DNA of 64,000 nt from Ruminococcus sp. (GTDB lineage Bacteria > Bacillota > Clostridia > Oscillospirales > Ruminococcaceae): positions 1-64,000 of the forward strand of contig JAFWSI010000063.1 in NCBI GenBank assembly GCA_017519415.1. Reading direction: 5' to 3'. Each line of letters starts with the position of its first letter. The first letter of the stretch is position 1. Below are positions 42,423 to 51,768 of the stretch, piece after piece. A program made the translations under genes and the position numbers. The notes beneath the pieces were generated by a model. That model had not been told where the DNA came from. It ran no database searches and was given only the letters and a program-made list of their open reading frames with translations.

Positions 42423-43094
42423 ATGGTAAGCTTCAACAACGACTGGGATCAGCTGCTGAAGGGAGAATTTGAAAAGGATTACTACCTAAAGCTTCGGCAG
42501 GATCTTATAAACGAATACAGGACACAGCGGATATATCCCGGAATGTACGACATATTCAACGCGCTCAAATACACCTCCTACGAGGACGTGAAGTGCGTCA
42601 TCATCGGACAGGATCCCTATCACGGTGCAGGGCAGGCACACGGCCTGAGCTTTTCCGTGCGTAAGGGAGTAGCACCGCCGCCGTCGCTGATAAATATATT
42701 CAAGGAGATAAAGAACGATCTCGGTATCGACAATCTCGGAAAGCACGGTGAGCTGACAAAATGGGCGCAGGAGGGAGTCCTGCTGCTCAACTCGGTGCTT
42801 ACGGTCCGTGCGGATCAGGCAAGGAGCCACCGCGGACTCGGCTGGGAGTACTTTACCACCGACGTTATAGAGCTCCTGAACAAGCGTGAAAAGCCAATGG
42901 TATTCATGCTCTGGGGAGGCGACGCAAAGGCAAAGCAGCAGTTTATAACCAATCCCGCGCACCTTGTACTCAAGGCGGCTCATCCAAGCCCACTTTCGGC
43001 GTACAACGGATTTTTCGGGTGCAGGCATTTTTCAAAGGCCAACGCCTTCCTGCGTGAAAAGGGACTGGGCGAGATAGACTGGTCCATAGACTGA
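42423..43094 (+). CDS. ung: Uracil-DNA glycosylase
   Basis: It removes uracil from DNA. Family 1 motifs are clear: GQDPYH (catalytic Asp64), the uracil-binding LLLNSVLTV segment, and the HPSPLSA loop near residue 188. At 223 residues it has normal length. A GGGAGGAAAT site precedes it. Confidence 0.95.
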   Translation: MVSFNNDWDQLLKGEFEKDYYLKLRQDLINEYRTQRIYPGMYDIFNALKYTSYEDVKCVIIGQDPYHGAGQAHGLSFSVRKGVAPPPSLINIFKEIKNDLGIDNLGKHGELTKWAQEGVLLLNSVLTVRADQARSHRGLGWEYFTTDVIELLNKREKPMVFMLWGGDAKAKQQFITNPAHLVLKAAHPSPLSAYNGFFGCRHFSKANAFLREKGLGEIDWSID

Positions 43095-43106
43095 AGGGAG
43101 TAAGAA

Positions 43107-43967
43107 ATGCATATAAAAGAGCTTTTCGGCAAAAAGACGGTATTCTCCTTCGAGGTGTTTCCTCCGAAGAAGACCAGCCCGGTGGAGGTAGTATACAGCA
43201 CCCTTGACGAGCTCAGGGATCTCCGCCCCGATTTCATAAGCGTCACCTTCGGCGCAGGCGGCAGCGGCAACAGCCGATATGCGCTGGATATAGCCTCAAG
43301 GATAAAGGAGAGCGGCATAACGCCCATGCTTCACCTGCCCTGCATAAACTTCACAAGGGCGGAGATAGACGCAGCCCTCAGCGAGGCGCAGGAGCGCGGC
43401 ATAGAGAACATACTGGCGCTCAGGGGCGACATAAACCCGGATATACCGCCGGTGGAGGAGTTTCGCTACGCCAGCGACCTCGTAGCCTACATAAAGTCAA
43501 AGGGCAGCTTTGATATTGCGGGAGCCTGCTATCCCGAGTGTCATCCCGACGCAGAGAGCCTTGTGGAGGATATAAGGAACCTGCGCAAAAAGGTGGACGC
43601 AGGTGCGGATCATCTCATAACCCAGCTTTTCTTCGACAACGAATATTTCTACGATTTCCGTGAAAAGGCTGCTTTGGCGGGAATTAACGTGCCCATAGAA
43701 GCGGGAATAATGCCCGTTGTGAACACAAATCAGATACAGCGCATGGTGACCACCTGCGGCGCCAGTCTGCCGCCTAAATTCGTGCGCATAATGACGAGAT
43801 ACGGCAGCAGTCCCGAGGCTCTCCGCGACGCGGGAATAGCCTATGCCATAGACCAGATAGTGGATCTTGTGGCCAGCGGAGTTGACGGCATACACCTTTA
43901 CACGATGAACAATCCTTACGTTGCGCGGAAGATAAGCGAGGCTGTCTCCGGCATAATCAGTGTGTGA
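43107..43967 (+). CDS. metF: 5,10-methylenetetrahydrofolate reductase
   Basis: An FAD enzyme that makes 5-methyl-THF for methionine synthesis. FSFEVFPPKK starts the barrel, SVTFGAGGSGNSR and ILALRGDIN bind flavin and folate, and GACYPECHPDAES and DHLITQLFFDNEYFYDF follow. At 286 residues it matches the short bacterial form. Its stop overlaps the ATG of the MetH-activation-like gene (TGATG), so the two are translationally coupled and act in the same pathway. Confidence 0.95.
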   Translation: MHIKELFGKKTVFSFEVFPPKKTSPVEVVYSTLDELRDLRPDFISVTFGAGGSGNSRYALDIASRIKESGITPMLHLPCINFTRAEIDAALSEAQERGIENILALRGDINPDIPPVEEFRYASDLVAYIKSKGSFDIAGACYPECHPDAESLVEDIRNLRKKVDAGADHLITQLFFDNEYFYDFREKAALAGINVPIEAGIMPVVNTNQIQRMVTTCGASLPPKFVRIMTRYGSSPEALRDAGIAYAIDQIVDLVASGVDGIHLYTMNNPYVARKISEAVSGIISV

Positions 43968-44653
43968 TGGAGCTGCTTCCGGTTTCCAAAGCGGAGGCGG
44001 CGCGGTATATGGGAGTAAAGGGAGAGCCGGATCCCTCTGTAAAGGAGCTCCTTGACCGTGCGGAGGAGCTGGTCCGCGGAAAAGTAAGACCGAAGTATGT
44101 ATACCTTGAGACCGGCGTTGAGATAAGGGAGGAGGGCGTACTTCTCGGAGCCATGTCAGAGCCACTGACCGGAGAGGACATAAAGCGCCACCTCAAGGGC
44201 TGCGGGAAAGCAGTTCTGCTGGCGGCTACGCTCTCGCAGGAGGCGGACAAGCTCATAAGGCAGGCGGCGGTCACCAATGTAGCGGAGTCCCTTGCCATAG
44301 ACTGCATATGCAGCGCAGCTGTAGAGCAGGTCTGCAACAGGGCGGAGGAGGAGATCTTCTCGCGGATAAGTGCCCCCTACAGGACCTGGCGCTTCAGTCC
44401 CGGCTACGGAGATCTTCCCATAACTCATCAGCGCGGATTTATCCTCGCATTGAACGCTCAGAGGCGCATAGGGCTCACCGTAACGGACAGCTGTCTCCTT
44501 ATACCTTCAAAGTCTGTAACGGCCATAATAGGCATTTCTGACGCTCCTGTGGCCAAGGGAGCAAAGGGCTGCGGAGCCTGTACCATGAGAGAGAGCTGCG
44601 CCTACCGTGCAGGAGGGAGAACCTGCAATATCAATACTGTGCATTTAGCCTGA
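43967..44653 (+). CDS. Vitamin B12-dependent methionine synthase activation-domain protein
   Basis: A 228-residue stand-alone form of the MetH reactivation domain. YRTWRFSPGYGDLPITHQ contains the RxSPGYxxxP signature that binds S-adenosylmethionine. A Cys-rich tail (GCGACTMRESCAYRAGGRTC) is typical of clostridial versions, in which the domain is a separate protein. It reductively methylates inactive cobalamin on MetH. Coupling to metF supports the role. The MetH core is not in this window. Confidence 0.85.
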   Translation: MELLPVSKAEAARYMGVKGEPDPSVKELLDRAEELVRGKVRPKYVYLETGVEIREEGVLLGAMSEPLTGEDIKRHLKGCGKAVLLAATLSQEADKLIRQAAVTNVAESLAIDCICSAAVEQVCNRAEEEIFSRISAPYRTWRFSPGYGDLPITHQRGFILALNAQRRIGLTVTDSCLLIPSKSVTAIIGISDAPVAKGAKGCGACTMRESCAYRAGGRTCNINTVHLA

Positions 44654-44728
44654 AATATATCACAGTATAAACACGTTATATGTTATAAACTCACTATAAA
44701 CGCCCGTAAAATCTATGAAATATTTATA

Positions 44729-44758
44729 TTGACATAAATAACTATAAAGTGATATAAT
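44729..44758 (+). promoter_or_regulatory. Promoter of the solute-binding lipoprotein
   Basis: TTGACA, 18 bases, TATAAT, about 66 bases before the start. Confidence 0.75.
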
Positions 44759-44824
44759 TAAGAAAAGCATAGTTATAAGGTATAATAATAGAGGGAAAGG
44801 GCAATATTAAAAGGAGTTAATACA

Positions 44825-46231
44825 ATGAGAAAAGCAAGATATTTCGTTTCCGCAGTACTCATAGCGACAATGTCGATGTCTTTTCTTTCATGCAGCAGCA
44901 GGAAGAACTCCTCTTCGGAGTACAGCAGGGATCTCGACGCGTCGGTAAGGGAAAAGATCAACCGTAATGCCGCAGAATCCGAGCTTCTCAAGGGAGACAA
45001 GCTTGAGAACGGAGTGATAAAGTGGCTTTCTGACTGGGACATCAATCCTGACGGTACGGGAAAGAACGTGCCTATCGACCTTGCGGTATTCCAGGAGAGA
45101 TACGGCGGCTCGGTAAAGTACTATAAATGTACCTACGGCGACCGTTACGACAAGCTTGCGGAGTATATAAGCTCCGACGAGGGCATAGACTTCTTCTACG
45201 GAGGAAATCTTGACGCCTTCCCAAAGGGAGCAATAAAGGACATTTTCGTTCCCGCAGACGATCATATAGACTTTGATTCGCCTCTGTGGGAGGATGTAAA
45301 GGATATAAACGACAGCTTCCTGTGGAACGGAAAGCATTATATGGTCGGCGTTCAGCCGACAGGCGACAAGGTCGCCGTAGTATACAACAGAAAGACTGTT
45401 GCCGAGGCAGGTCTCGACGATCCCGCAGACCTTTTTGCAAAGGGCGAGTGGACATGGGACGCTTTCCAGGATATGCTGGAGAAGTACGTTGACAACAGCA
45501 GTCAGAAATACGGCATAGACGGCTGGTGGTTCGAGTTCGGACTTATGAACACCATAGGTATACCGCCTGTAAGCCTCGAGAATGGAAAGCTTGTGAGCAA
45601 TCTCAGCGATCCGGCTATGGAGCGCGTACAGAACTGGATATACAGCCTCTATCAGAAGGGATATATCGCCATAGGCGGAGAGGATCTCGGCTGGGAGACT
45701 CAGCCGTCATATATAGGCGAGGGCAAGACCCTTTTCTATCCCGTGGGACTTTACGAGTTCTACAAGGAGAAATCACAGTGGTCGGCGACCTACGGCGAGG
45801 ACGTTTTCTTCGTTCCCATGCCGAGGGACCCGAAGGCGGACGAATACTATATCCCTACGGGCTTTGAGGCCTATATGTTCGTAAGAGGCGGCTCAAATCC
45901 CGAGGGCGTTGCGAGGTATCTCGACTGCAAACGGTTCACTCATCTTGACGAGGATACAAAGTCCGTGGCGGACAAACAGTTCCTTGACGACTACGGCTGG
46001 ACTCAGGAAATGCTGGACATGAAGGACAGTATGCAGGAGCTTGCCGAGGACAATCCTGTTATAGACATATCCAACGGCGTATCTGAGGACTGCGGCGTGC
46101 TTCTCAATGACAGTCTGAGACTTACCGCAAGGGGCACTCCGTGGAACGAGACCTACGATACTATATACGCCACCGTGGATAAGTACCTTGAAAACATCAA
46201 TTCCGCACCTGCATCCGGGACTGCGGATTAA
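44825..46231 (+). CDS. Extracellular solute-binding lipoprotein (family 1 type)
   Basis: A lipobox FLSC opens a 468-residue protein with the two-lobe layout of family 1 ABC solute-binding proteins: YGDRYDKLAEYISSDEGIDFFYGG, GKHYMVGVQPTGDKVAVVYNRKTVAEAGLDDP, then GEWTWDAFQDM. The ligand is probably an oligosaccharide, but this cannot be read from the sequence. No permease or ATPase genes lie beside it, so it must work with a transporter elsewhere, act as a sensor, or merely bind sugars at the surface. Confidence 0.85.
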   Translation: MRKARYFVSAVLIATMSMSFLSCSSRKNSSSEYSRDLDASVREKINRNAAESELLKGDKLENGVIKWLSDWDINPDGTGKNVPIDLAVFQERYGGSVKYYKCTYGDRYDKLAEYISSDEGIDFFYGGNLDAFPKGAIKDIFVPADDHIDFDSPLWEDVKDINDSFLWNGKHYMVGVQPTGDKVAVVYNRKTVAEAGLDDPADLFAKGEWTWDAFQDMLEKYVDNSSQKYGIDGWWFEFGLMNTIGIPPVSLENGKLVSNLSDPAMERVQNWIYSLYQKGYIAIGGEDLGWETQPSYIGEGKTLFYPVGLYEFYKEKSQWSATYGEDVFFVPMPRDPKADEYYIPTGFEAYMFVRGGSNPEGVARYLDCKRFTHLDEDTKSVADKQFLDDYGWTQEMLDMKDSMQELAEDNPVIDISNGVSEDCGVLLNDSLRLTARGTPWNETYDTIYATVDKYLENINSAPASGTAD

Positions 46232-46351
46232 AGAACGGCTGCTCACGGCAGCTGTATAACGGATCGAAACACCTTTATCATACGCAATAGATATATTTGA
46301 AGAGTTATTTATTCTGGATACTATTTTTGTCAGAGAAAGGAGGCTGTGATT

Positions 46352-47299
46352 ATGGAGAAAGTTCTTGTTACAGGAGGCTGTGGTCTTATCGGTAAACATA
46401 TCTGCTCAGGCCTTTTAAAGAAGGGCTATGAGGTCATAGCTGTAGATTTGGAAGAGTCGGGATATAACGAGGGTAAGCTCAATTATTCTTCTGTTCAGTG
46501 CGCTCCGACGGATAAAAACACCATTGCCGAGTTGTTTGAGAACAACGAGATAGATGTCCTTATTCACGCAGCCTGCACAGTCGATAATGACCTCGGACCT
46601 GTCATAACCGAAAAGCAGATGAAGGATTCCGAGCAGGTGGATAAATTCATATTCCGCTACGCTATGACGGAAAACGTCAAAAAGATAATCCTGCTGAGCA
46701 CGGATCAGGTATACCAGTTCCCGAAGACCCGTGAACCCATAAGGGAGGACAGCGACCTTAAACCCGTCACCAATTATGCTCAGATGAAGTACAATTCCGA
46801 AAAGGCGCTTGTCAAGGAGCTTCAGCATCACAAGGAGACCCTGTGCTGCGTAGTTCGGTATTCTCCTGTGTACACGCTGAATTTCACGGATAATCTGGTC
46901 GCAAAGCTCACAGACCCCAAGGACGGAACGCTTTTCGTATACGGAAAGGGTCAGTACGGCTTCCAGCTGTGCTGCGTCCACAATCTTGTTGATTTCATGC
47001 TCTGTTTTCTCAAGAACGCCACCGAAGCCAACAGCTCGGGCGTATACAACGTAGGCGACAAGCTCCTTACGTCGGCCTCCGATATAATAGCGTTCATGAG
47101 AGAGAAGCACCGCCTCGGCGCGGTAGTGCAGAAGTCACCCGGAGCGCTTACAAAGATCAAGGGTATCTTTATAAGCAAGGAGGAGAAGACCAATTACCGT
47201 TATCTTGATCTTGCGAAGCTGGAGAACAACAATATGCTTGACAAGACAAGGGCGGCAAAGTATGTAAACTTCCGCTGGGACATTCATAATACCAAATAA
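46352..47299 (+). CDS. Extended SDR family NAD(P)-dependent sugar epimerase/dehydratase
   Basis: TGGCGLIGKHI is the Rossmann motif. LLSTDQVYQ carries the Ser/Thr-Asp of the active site and YAQMKYNSEKAL gives Tyr-xxx-Lys. At 315 residues it resembles nucleotide-sugar epimerases and dTDP-rhamnose reductases, but the substrate cannot be told. ATG 46352 is preferred to GTG 46346 because AAAGGAGG (46336-46343) then has ordinary spacing. It ends at a strong terminator. Confidence 0.85.
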   Translation: MEKVLVTGGCGLIGKHICSGLLKKGYEVIAVDLEESGYNEGKLNYSSVQCAPTDKNTIAELFENNEIDVLIHAACTVDNDLGPVITEKQMKDSEQVDKFIFRYAMTENVKKIILLSTDQVYQFPKTREPIREDSDLKPVTNYAQMKYNSEKALVKELQHHKETLCCVVRYSPVYTLNFTDNLVAKLTDPKDGTLFVYGKGQYGFQLCCVHNLVDFMLCFLKNATEANSSGVYNVGDKLLTSASDIIAFMREKHRLGAVVQKSPGALTKIKGIFISKEEKTNYRYLDLAKLENNNMLDKTRAAKYVNFRWDIHNTK

Positions 47300-47332
47300 A
47301 AAATGCTGTACCGAAAGGTACAGCATTTTTTT
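47300..47332 (+). terminator. Terminator of the epimerase gene
   Basis: AATGCTGTACC-GAAA-GGTACAGCATT in a run of A and T, able to work in both directions. Confidence 0.9.
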
Positions 47333-47411
47333 ACAGTGATTAGTGCTTAGTTAGGAATGCTGTTTTAAATGTACAATGCAAACTAATCACTATTCACTAA
47401 TAACTAATAAC
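47333..47411. repeat. Intergenic inverted repeat
   Basis: AGTGATTAGTGCTTAGTTA on the left matches, inverted, TAACTAATAAC/TAATCACTATTCACTAA on the right. It is the same family as the tract after pckG. Confidence 0.65.
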
Positions 47412-47654
47412 TTATTCAATAACGGTGTAGTTTTCCGCAGCATTTTCCTTTGTTGCGTGCTCCGCAACGCTGAGCACCTTCACCTTGAGAGGGCGGGCAC
47501 CCATATTGATCTCGATGACATCTCCCACCTTAACGTCGTAGGAGGCGCGTGCGACCCTGCCGTTAACGACTATCTTCTCCGCGTCACAGGCCTCGTTGGC
47601 GACGGTCCTGCGCTTGATGAGGCGGGTCACCTTGAGGTATTTATCCAGTCTCAT
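47412..47654 (-). CDS. rqcP: S4-domain RNA-binding protein RqcP
   Basis: An 80-residue S4 protein (MRLDKYLKVTRLIKRRTVANEACDAEKIVVNGR) matching RqcP/YabO, which binds the 50S subunit with RqcH during alanine tailing in ribosome quality control in Firmicutes. It lies downstream of hup, with a hairpin between, close to mazG, an arrangement frequent in Clostridia. Confidence 0.88.
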   Translation of the reverse strand: MRLDKYLKVTRLIKRRTVANEACDAEKIVVNGRVARASYDVKVGDVIEINMGARPLKVKVLSVAEHATKENAAENYTVIE

Positions 47655-47675
47655 GAGACTATCCTTTCATGATAT

Positions 47676-47703
47676 AAAAAGGGGACAGCAAGCTGTCCCC
47701 TTT
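47676..47703 (-). terminator. Hairpin between hup and rqcP
   Basis: Minus strand GGGGACAG-CTTG-CTGTCCCC followed by TTTTT. It should end most hup transcripts and leave some read-through into rqcP. Confidence 0.85.
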
Positions 47704-47708
47704 GATAA

Positions 47709-48008
47709 TTACTTTTTCTTGCTCTTCTTCTTGGGAGCGTTAACAGCTTCCTTCAGACCTCTGCCAGCCTTGAAAGCGGGAGCCTTGCAGGGAGGGCAAA
47801 CCATCTTAGCCTTTGTCTTGGGGTTGATGCAGGTCTTTTCGCTTCTCTCACGAACCTCGAATGTACCGAAGCCTGTGATAGAAACCTTCTCACCCTTCTC
47901 GAGGGATTCCTGAATAGCAGCGAGTGTAGACTCGAGTGCAGAAGCGGCGTCCTTCTTGGTGCAGTTAGCCTTTTCTGCGATGGAATTGATAAGTTCGGTC
48001 TTAGTCAT
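47709..48008 (-). CDS. hup: HU-family DNA-binding protein
   Basis: A 99-residue HU protein (MTKTELINSIAEKANCTKKDA, GFGTFEVRERSEKTCINPKTK) that bends and packs DNA. Two differences from standard HU are visible: a Cys-containing arm (MVCPPCKAPAFKAG in place of the usual IPAxxxPxFKAG) and a lysine tail (PKKKSKKK). Its ATG overlaps the end of mazG by 8 bases. Codon use is highly regular, in keeping with strong expression. Confidence 0.93.
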   Translation of the reverse strand: MTKTELINSIAEKANCTKKDAASALESTLAAIQESLEKGEKVSITGFGTFEVRERSEKTCINPKTKAKMVCPPCKAPAFKAGRGLKEAVNAPKKKSKKK

Positions 48009-48825
48009 TTTTTTGTTCCTCCGTTTTATTAATTATTGATTTTGCTTTGTCCCAGTAAATGTCCAGCTCTTCAATAGGAAGATTTTTCATGTCGATGTTG
48101 TCGGCTGAGGTAAGATCCTCTGTTACGGAAAAACGCTTGATGAATTTTTCCGTAGCGGTCTTTAATGCGAGTTCAGCGTCAACACCGAGGTGTCTTGCCG
48201 CATTAACGCATGAAAACAGCAGATCGCCGATCTCTTCTTCGATATTTGCCTGATCGCTTGCTGCGATAGCAGCGTCAAGCTCTGCCTTTTCTTTTCCGAT
48301 ACAAGCTACAGCGTCCTCAGCGCAGCGGAAATCCATACCTGCGCGCATTGCACGTTTGCCGACCTTTTGCGCTCTCATGAGAGCAGGCAGCGATTTAGCA
48401 ACGCTTGTGAGGGTATCCGTATATCTCTCCTGACCCTTGGTCTCCATTTTGATGGCGTCCCAGTTTTTCAGCACCTGATCGGTGGTATTTGCCGGGACAT
48501 CGCCAAAGACATGAGGATGACGGATGATAAGCTTTTTGCAGATTTCGTCGCACACATCATCGAAGGTGAAAGAATTGGTCTCCTCTTCGATCCTGCAATG
48601 GAAAACGACCTGAAGCAGAACGTCGCCCAGCTCTTCTCTGAGAAGCGCGGTATCTTCAAGGTCAATGGCCTCGATGACCTCGCAGGTCTCCTCTATGAAG
48701 TCGCTTTTTATTGATTTGTGGGTCTGTTCTCTGTCCCACGGGCAGCCGCCCTCGCCTCTCAGCAGTTTTACTATCTCGAGTAGATCGCTGATAGAATAAT
48801 GCTCTTTCTGCTGATATTCAACCAT
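48001..48825 (-). CDS. mazG: MazG nucleoside triphosphate pyrophosphohydrolase
   Basis: A house-cleaning enzyme that hydrolyses NTPs and dNTPs to monophosphates. GGCPWDREQTHKSI, the first EExxE/D metal motif (ETCEVIEAID, LREELGDVLLQVVFHCRI) and a second MazG domain (NIEEEIGDLLFSCVNAARHLG) are present. At 274 residues it is a full two-domain form. It heads the leftward mazG-hup(-rqcP) transcript. Confidence 0.95.
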   Translation of the reverse strand: MVEYQQKEHYSISDLLEIVKLLRGEGGCPWDREQTHKSIKSDFIEETCEVIEAIDLEDTALLREELGDVLLQVVFHCRIEEETNSFTFDDVCDEICKKLIIRHPHVFGDVPANTTDQVLKNWDAIKMETKGQERYTDTLTSVAKSLPALMRAQKVGKRAMRAGMDFRCAEDAVACIGKEKAELDAAIAASDQANIEEEIGDLLFSCVNAARHLGVDAELALKTATEKFIKRFSVTEDLTSADNIDMKNLPIEELDIYWDKAKSIINKTEEQKND

Positions 48826-48859
48826 AGGAAAACACTCCCTTAAAGACGGGCTATGTTAT

Positions 48860-48888
48860 ATAATACCCTAAATTTCGGTAAATTGCAA
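48860..48888 (-). promoter_or_regulatory. mazG promoter
   Basis: Minus strand TTGCAA, 17 bases, TATTAT, about 35 bases upstream of mazG. Confidence 0.65.
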
Positions 48889-49014
48889 CCTGTTTTTAGC
48901 ATTTTTGTGAATAATGTAGAATAAAATGCCGGAGAAACTCACACTTTGTATATTATTGCCATATAATTACCACTTGTAATAATCAAAAACAGGGTTTTAT
49001 ACAGCGATTTGGTA

Positions 49015-50010
49015 CTACCTATCCACAAAGCCGACCTTATGGAATACCTTAGAAACTATTCGCTGCGAGTATCTGAGAGCCTTTTCGGCACCCTCGGTAT
49101 AGCACTGCTTCAGGTAGGCCTTATCGGTGCTGAGCCTTGCGAATTCAGTGCGGACAGGTTCGAGGTGGTCAGCCACCGCCTCGCCCACAGCAATCTTGAA
49201 GTCGCCGTAGCCCTTTCCCGCGAACTCCGACTCGATAGCCTTGAAGTCCTTGCCTGTTACGCAGGAATAGATAGTCATAAGGTTGTTGATGCCGTCCTTG
49301 CCCTCGCGGAAGCATACCTCCGCCTCGCTGTCGGTAACGGCTCTCTTGAATTTGCGCACTATGGTATCCTTATCGTCGAGGATAAGGATGCACGCGTTGG
49401 GGTTCTCGTCTGATTTCGACATCTTCTTCGTGGGATCCTGTAGGGACATTACCTTTGCGCCCACATCGATGATATAGGGCTCGGGCAGATTGAAGAAGTC
49501 TCCGTAACGCTGGTTGAAGCGCTGAGCTATATTTCTTGCCAGCTCCAGGTGCTGCTTCTGATCGACGCCGACAGGGACAAGGTCGGCATTGTAAGCAAGA
49601 ATATCCGCAGCCATGAGGGAGGGATATGTGAACAGACCTGCATTTACGTCGTCGGGGTGGCGCTGGCTTTTGTCCTTGAACTGAGTCATGCGTGAGAGCT
49701 CGCCGAACTGGGTATTGCAGCAGAGCACCCAGTTGAGCTCCGCATGAGTCCTTGCGTGGCTCTGAATGAAGAGAATGGATCTCTGCGGGTCTATGCCGCA
49801 GGCCATGAGCAGAGCGTAGGAATTGAGCGTATTCTGTCTGAGCTTTGCGGGCTCCTGCTTGACTGTTATAGCGTGCATATCGGCAACGCAGTAGATACAA
49901 TCGAATTTATCCTGGAGGGGAGCCCAGTTGCGGACTGCTCCGATGTAGTTTCCGAGAGTGAAGGTGCCCGTAGGCTGAATAGCGCTGAAGATCAGCTTTT
50001 TATCGTCCAT
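49015..50010 (-). CDS. trpS: Tryptophan--tRNA ligase
   Basis: A class I aminoacyl-tRNA synthetase. The HIGH-type motif appears as PTGTFTLGNYIGA (about residues 13-25) and KKMSKS near residue 194. CCNTQFGELSRMTQFKDK and PVGVDQKQHLELARNIA are typical. At 331 residues it has normal length. It is the last gene of a leftward operon behind the aminotransferase and an unknown gene, with AAGGAGAT before the ATG. Confidence 0.95.
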   Translation of the reverse strand: MDDKKLIFSAIQPTGTFTLGNYIGAVRNWAPLQDKFDCIYCVADMHAITVKQEPAKLRQNTLNSYALLMACGIDPQRSILFIQSHARTHAELNWVLCCNTQFGELSRMTQFKDKSQRHPDDVNAGLFTYPSLMAADILAYNADLVPVGVDQKQHLELARNIAQRFNQRYGDFFNLPEPYIIDVGAKVMSLQDPTKKMSKSDENPNACILILDDKDTIVRKFKRAVTDSEAEVCFREGKDGINNLMTIYSCVTGKDFKAIESEFAGKGYGDFKIAVGEAVADHLEPVRTEFARLSTDKAYLKQCYTEGAEKALRYSQRIVSKVFHKVGFVDR

Positions 50011-50022
50011 TTTGGTATCTCC

Positions 50023-50547
50023 TTACTGAGCAGCCTTATTTCTTTCTGCCTCGTCCTTGAGCTGGCAGTTTCTTATCTCGCTGAGCACTCTCTGATAGAG
50101 CACGTAGAATGTGCGGAGCTCGGGCTCGTCCTCGGGGATAACGCCTGCCTTGATCTCGGTCTTGTAAACGCCGCCCTTGGTGAGAACGAAGATATTGTTC
50201 GTTCTGCCCTTGGGGAGATCGTAGCTCTTTGTCTTCTCGCACTTGGGGATTATCTGTGAGGCGTTGGTAACGAGAGTATGAGCAGCCTGAACGAGGTTCC
50301 TGTACTTCTGTGAAGCGCCTGTGTATTCGCCGCCGTTGTTGAAGTAAACGTTGGCAGCTCCGTTTATGAAGCATACCATAGAGGTGAGGACTTCCGACGA
50401 CATGGGAATATCGATGACCACGCCGAAAACGTCGTCCTTCTTCTTGATGAAGTCGCTGAAGTAGCTTGCGGGGAAGTTGATGGCCTGACCTCTGGTCATA
50501 AGGTATTTCTGAGTGACATTATATCTGTCGGTCATTCTGTTTGGCAT
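50023..50547 (-). CDS. Unrecognised 174-residue protein
   Basis: A soluble, mixed alpha/beta protein without signal peptide, membrane helix or Cys cluster. Segments that may help a search are KYLMTRGQAINFPASYFSDF, SSEVLTSMVCFINGAANVYF and GGVYKTEIKAGVIPEDEPEL. I do not recognise the family. Codon use resembles its housekeeping neighbours. It has a ribosome site (AAAGGA) and is sandwiched by 27 and 12 bases between an aminotransferase and trpS, so it is a real, co-transcribed gene. Confidence 0.75.
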   Translation of the reverse strand: MPNRMTDRYNVTQKYLMTRGQAINFPASYFSDFIKKKDDVFGVVIDIPMSSEVLTSMVCFINGAANVYFNNGGEYTGASQKYRNLVQAAHTLVTNASQIIPKCEKTKSYDLPKGRTNNIFVLTKGGVYKTEIKAGVIPEDEPELRTFYVLYQRVLSEIRNCQLKDEAERNKAAQ

Positions 50548-50574
50548 AATGGATTATCCTTTCAGTTTTTATTC

Positions 50575-51768
50575 TCAATCGAGCATTTCTCTTGTCATAC
50601 GGGCAAGAATTTCCATGCCCTTCTTTATCTGCTCGTTTGTGGGCGTTGAGTAATTGAGACGGAAGGAGTGGCTCACCTCGTCCTGCTGTATGCTGAACGA
50701 GTTGCCGGGCACTACCGCTATCTTGTATTCCTGGACTGCCTTTCTGCAAAAGGCGTTCATATCGCAGCTCTCGGGGAGATCGCACCATACGAAGAGACCG
50801 CCCTGAGGCTTTATGTAATTTATCTGCTTTGAGAAGCCGTCGTCGATGTAGCCGCACATGAGATCGCACTTCTCCTTGTATATAGCACGAAGCTTTCTGA
50901 AATGCGCCTCTCTGTCAACGGTGGACATGAACCTGTGTGAGACAACCTGCGCCCACATATTCGAGTGAACGTCCGATACCTGCTTGCAGACCACCATTTT
51001 CTGTATGATAGGAGCGGGAGCGGAGCAGTAGCCCGTTCTGAAGCCCGAGGAAATGATCTTGGAGAAGGTGCTGGAATAGATAACTCTGCCCTCTGTGTCG
51101 AAGCTCTTGATACAGGGCACGTTCTCGCCCTCGAAGCGGAGCTCGCCGTAGGGGTCGTCCTCGAGTATTATGAAGTCGTACCTGCAAGCCAGCTCGTATA
51201 CGGCCTTGCGCTTTGCAAGTGACATGGTCTTGCCCGTGGGGTTCTGGAAGTTGGGTATAACGTAGAGGAGCTTAACGTTCTTCTCTGTTCTGAGAGCGTT
51301 CTCCAGCTTTTCAAGGTCAATGCCGTCGTCCTCCATCTCAATGCCCCTGAGGTGCACGTTGTAGGAGCGGAAGGCGTTGAGGGAACCGATGAAGCTCGGG
51401 GACTCAACAAGGAGAGTATCTCCCTCGTTGAGGAGCACCTTGCAGGAGAGCTCGTTGGCCTGCTGGCCGCCGGAAGTGATGATGAGGTCGTCGAACTCCT
51501 TGTGGAAGCAGTTCTTTTCCGTCATCCAGCCCTTCAGATAGTCGCGGAGGGGAGTATAGCCCTCGGTAACGCTGTACTGGAGAGCGAGGATAGGATCGTC
51601 GCGGAGGAGCTCAGCCGAGATCTCGGCGATACGCTCCTTGGGGAAAGCCTCGGGAGCGGGATTGCCTGCCGCAAAGGAGATGACCTCGGGATCCGCAGTG
51701 AATTTAAGTATTTCTCTGATGGCAGAAGCCTGGAGCTTGCTGACCTTGTCCGAGAATTTATAATCCAT
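50575..51768 (-). CDS. PLP-dependent aminotransferase (class I, 2-aminoadipate/aromatic type)
   Basis: A 397-residue fold-type I aminotransferase of the MocR-like/LysN group. FAAGNPAPEAFP at the N-terminus, YSVTEGYTPLRDYL, ITSGGQQANELS, NPTGKTMSLAKR and the PLP lysine in STFSKIISSGFRTGY are clear. The substrate is probably a 2-oxoacid such as 2-oxoadipate or an aromatic keto acid. Operon linkage with trpS hints at aromatic amino acids but does not prove it. Confidence 0.88.
   Translation of the reverse strand: MDYKFSDKVSKLQASAIREILKFTADPEVISFAAGNPAPEAFPKERIAEISAELLRDDPILALQYSVTEGYTPLRDYLKGWMTEKNCFHKEFDDLIITSGGQQANELSCKVLLNEGDTLLVESPSFIGSLNAFRSYNVHLRGIEMEDDGIDLEKLENALRTEKNVKLLYVIPNFQNPTGKTMSLAKRKAVYELACRYDFIILEDDPYGELRFEGENVPCIKSFDTEGRVIYSSTFSKIISSGFRTGYCSAPAPIIQKMVVCKQVSDVHSNMWAQVVSHRFMSTVDREAHFRKLRAIYKEKCDLMCGYIDDGFSKQINYIKPQGGLFVWCDLPESCDMNAFCRKAVQEYKIAVVPGNSFSIQQDEVSHSFRLNYSTPTNEQIKKGMEILARMTREMLD

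Noticed and set aside
46352..47299. Second galE.
   Set aside because: It has the SDR core but lacks the GalE-specific segments and is shorter; only the family-level call is safe.
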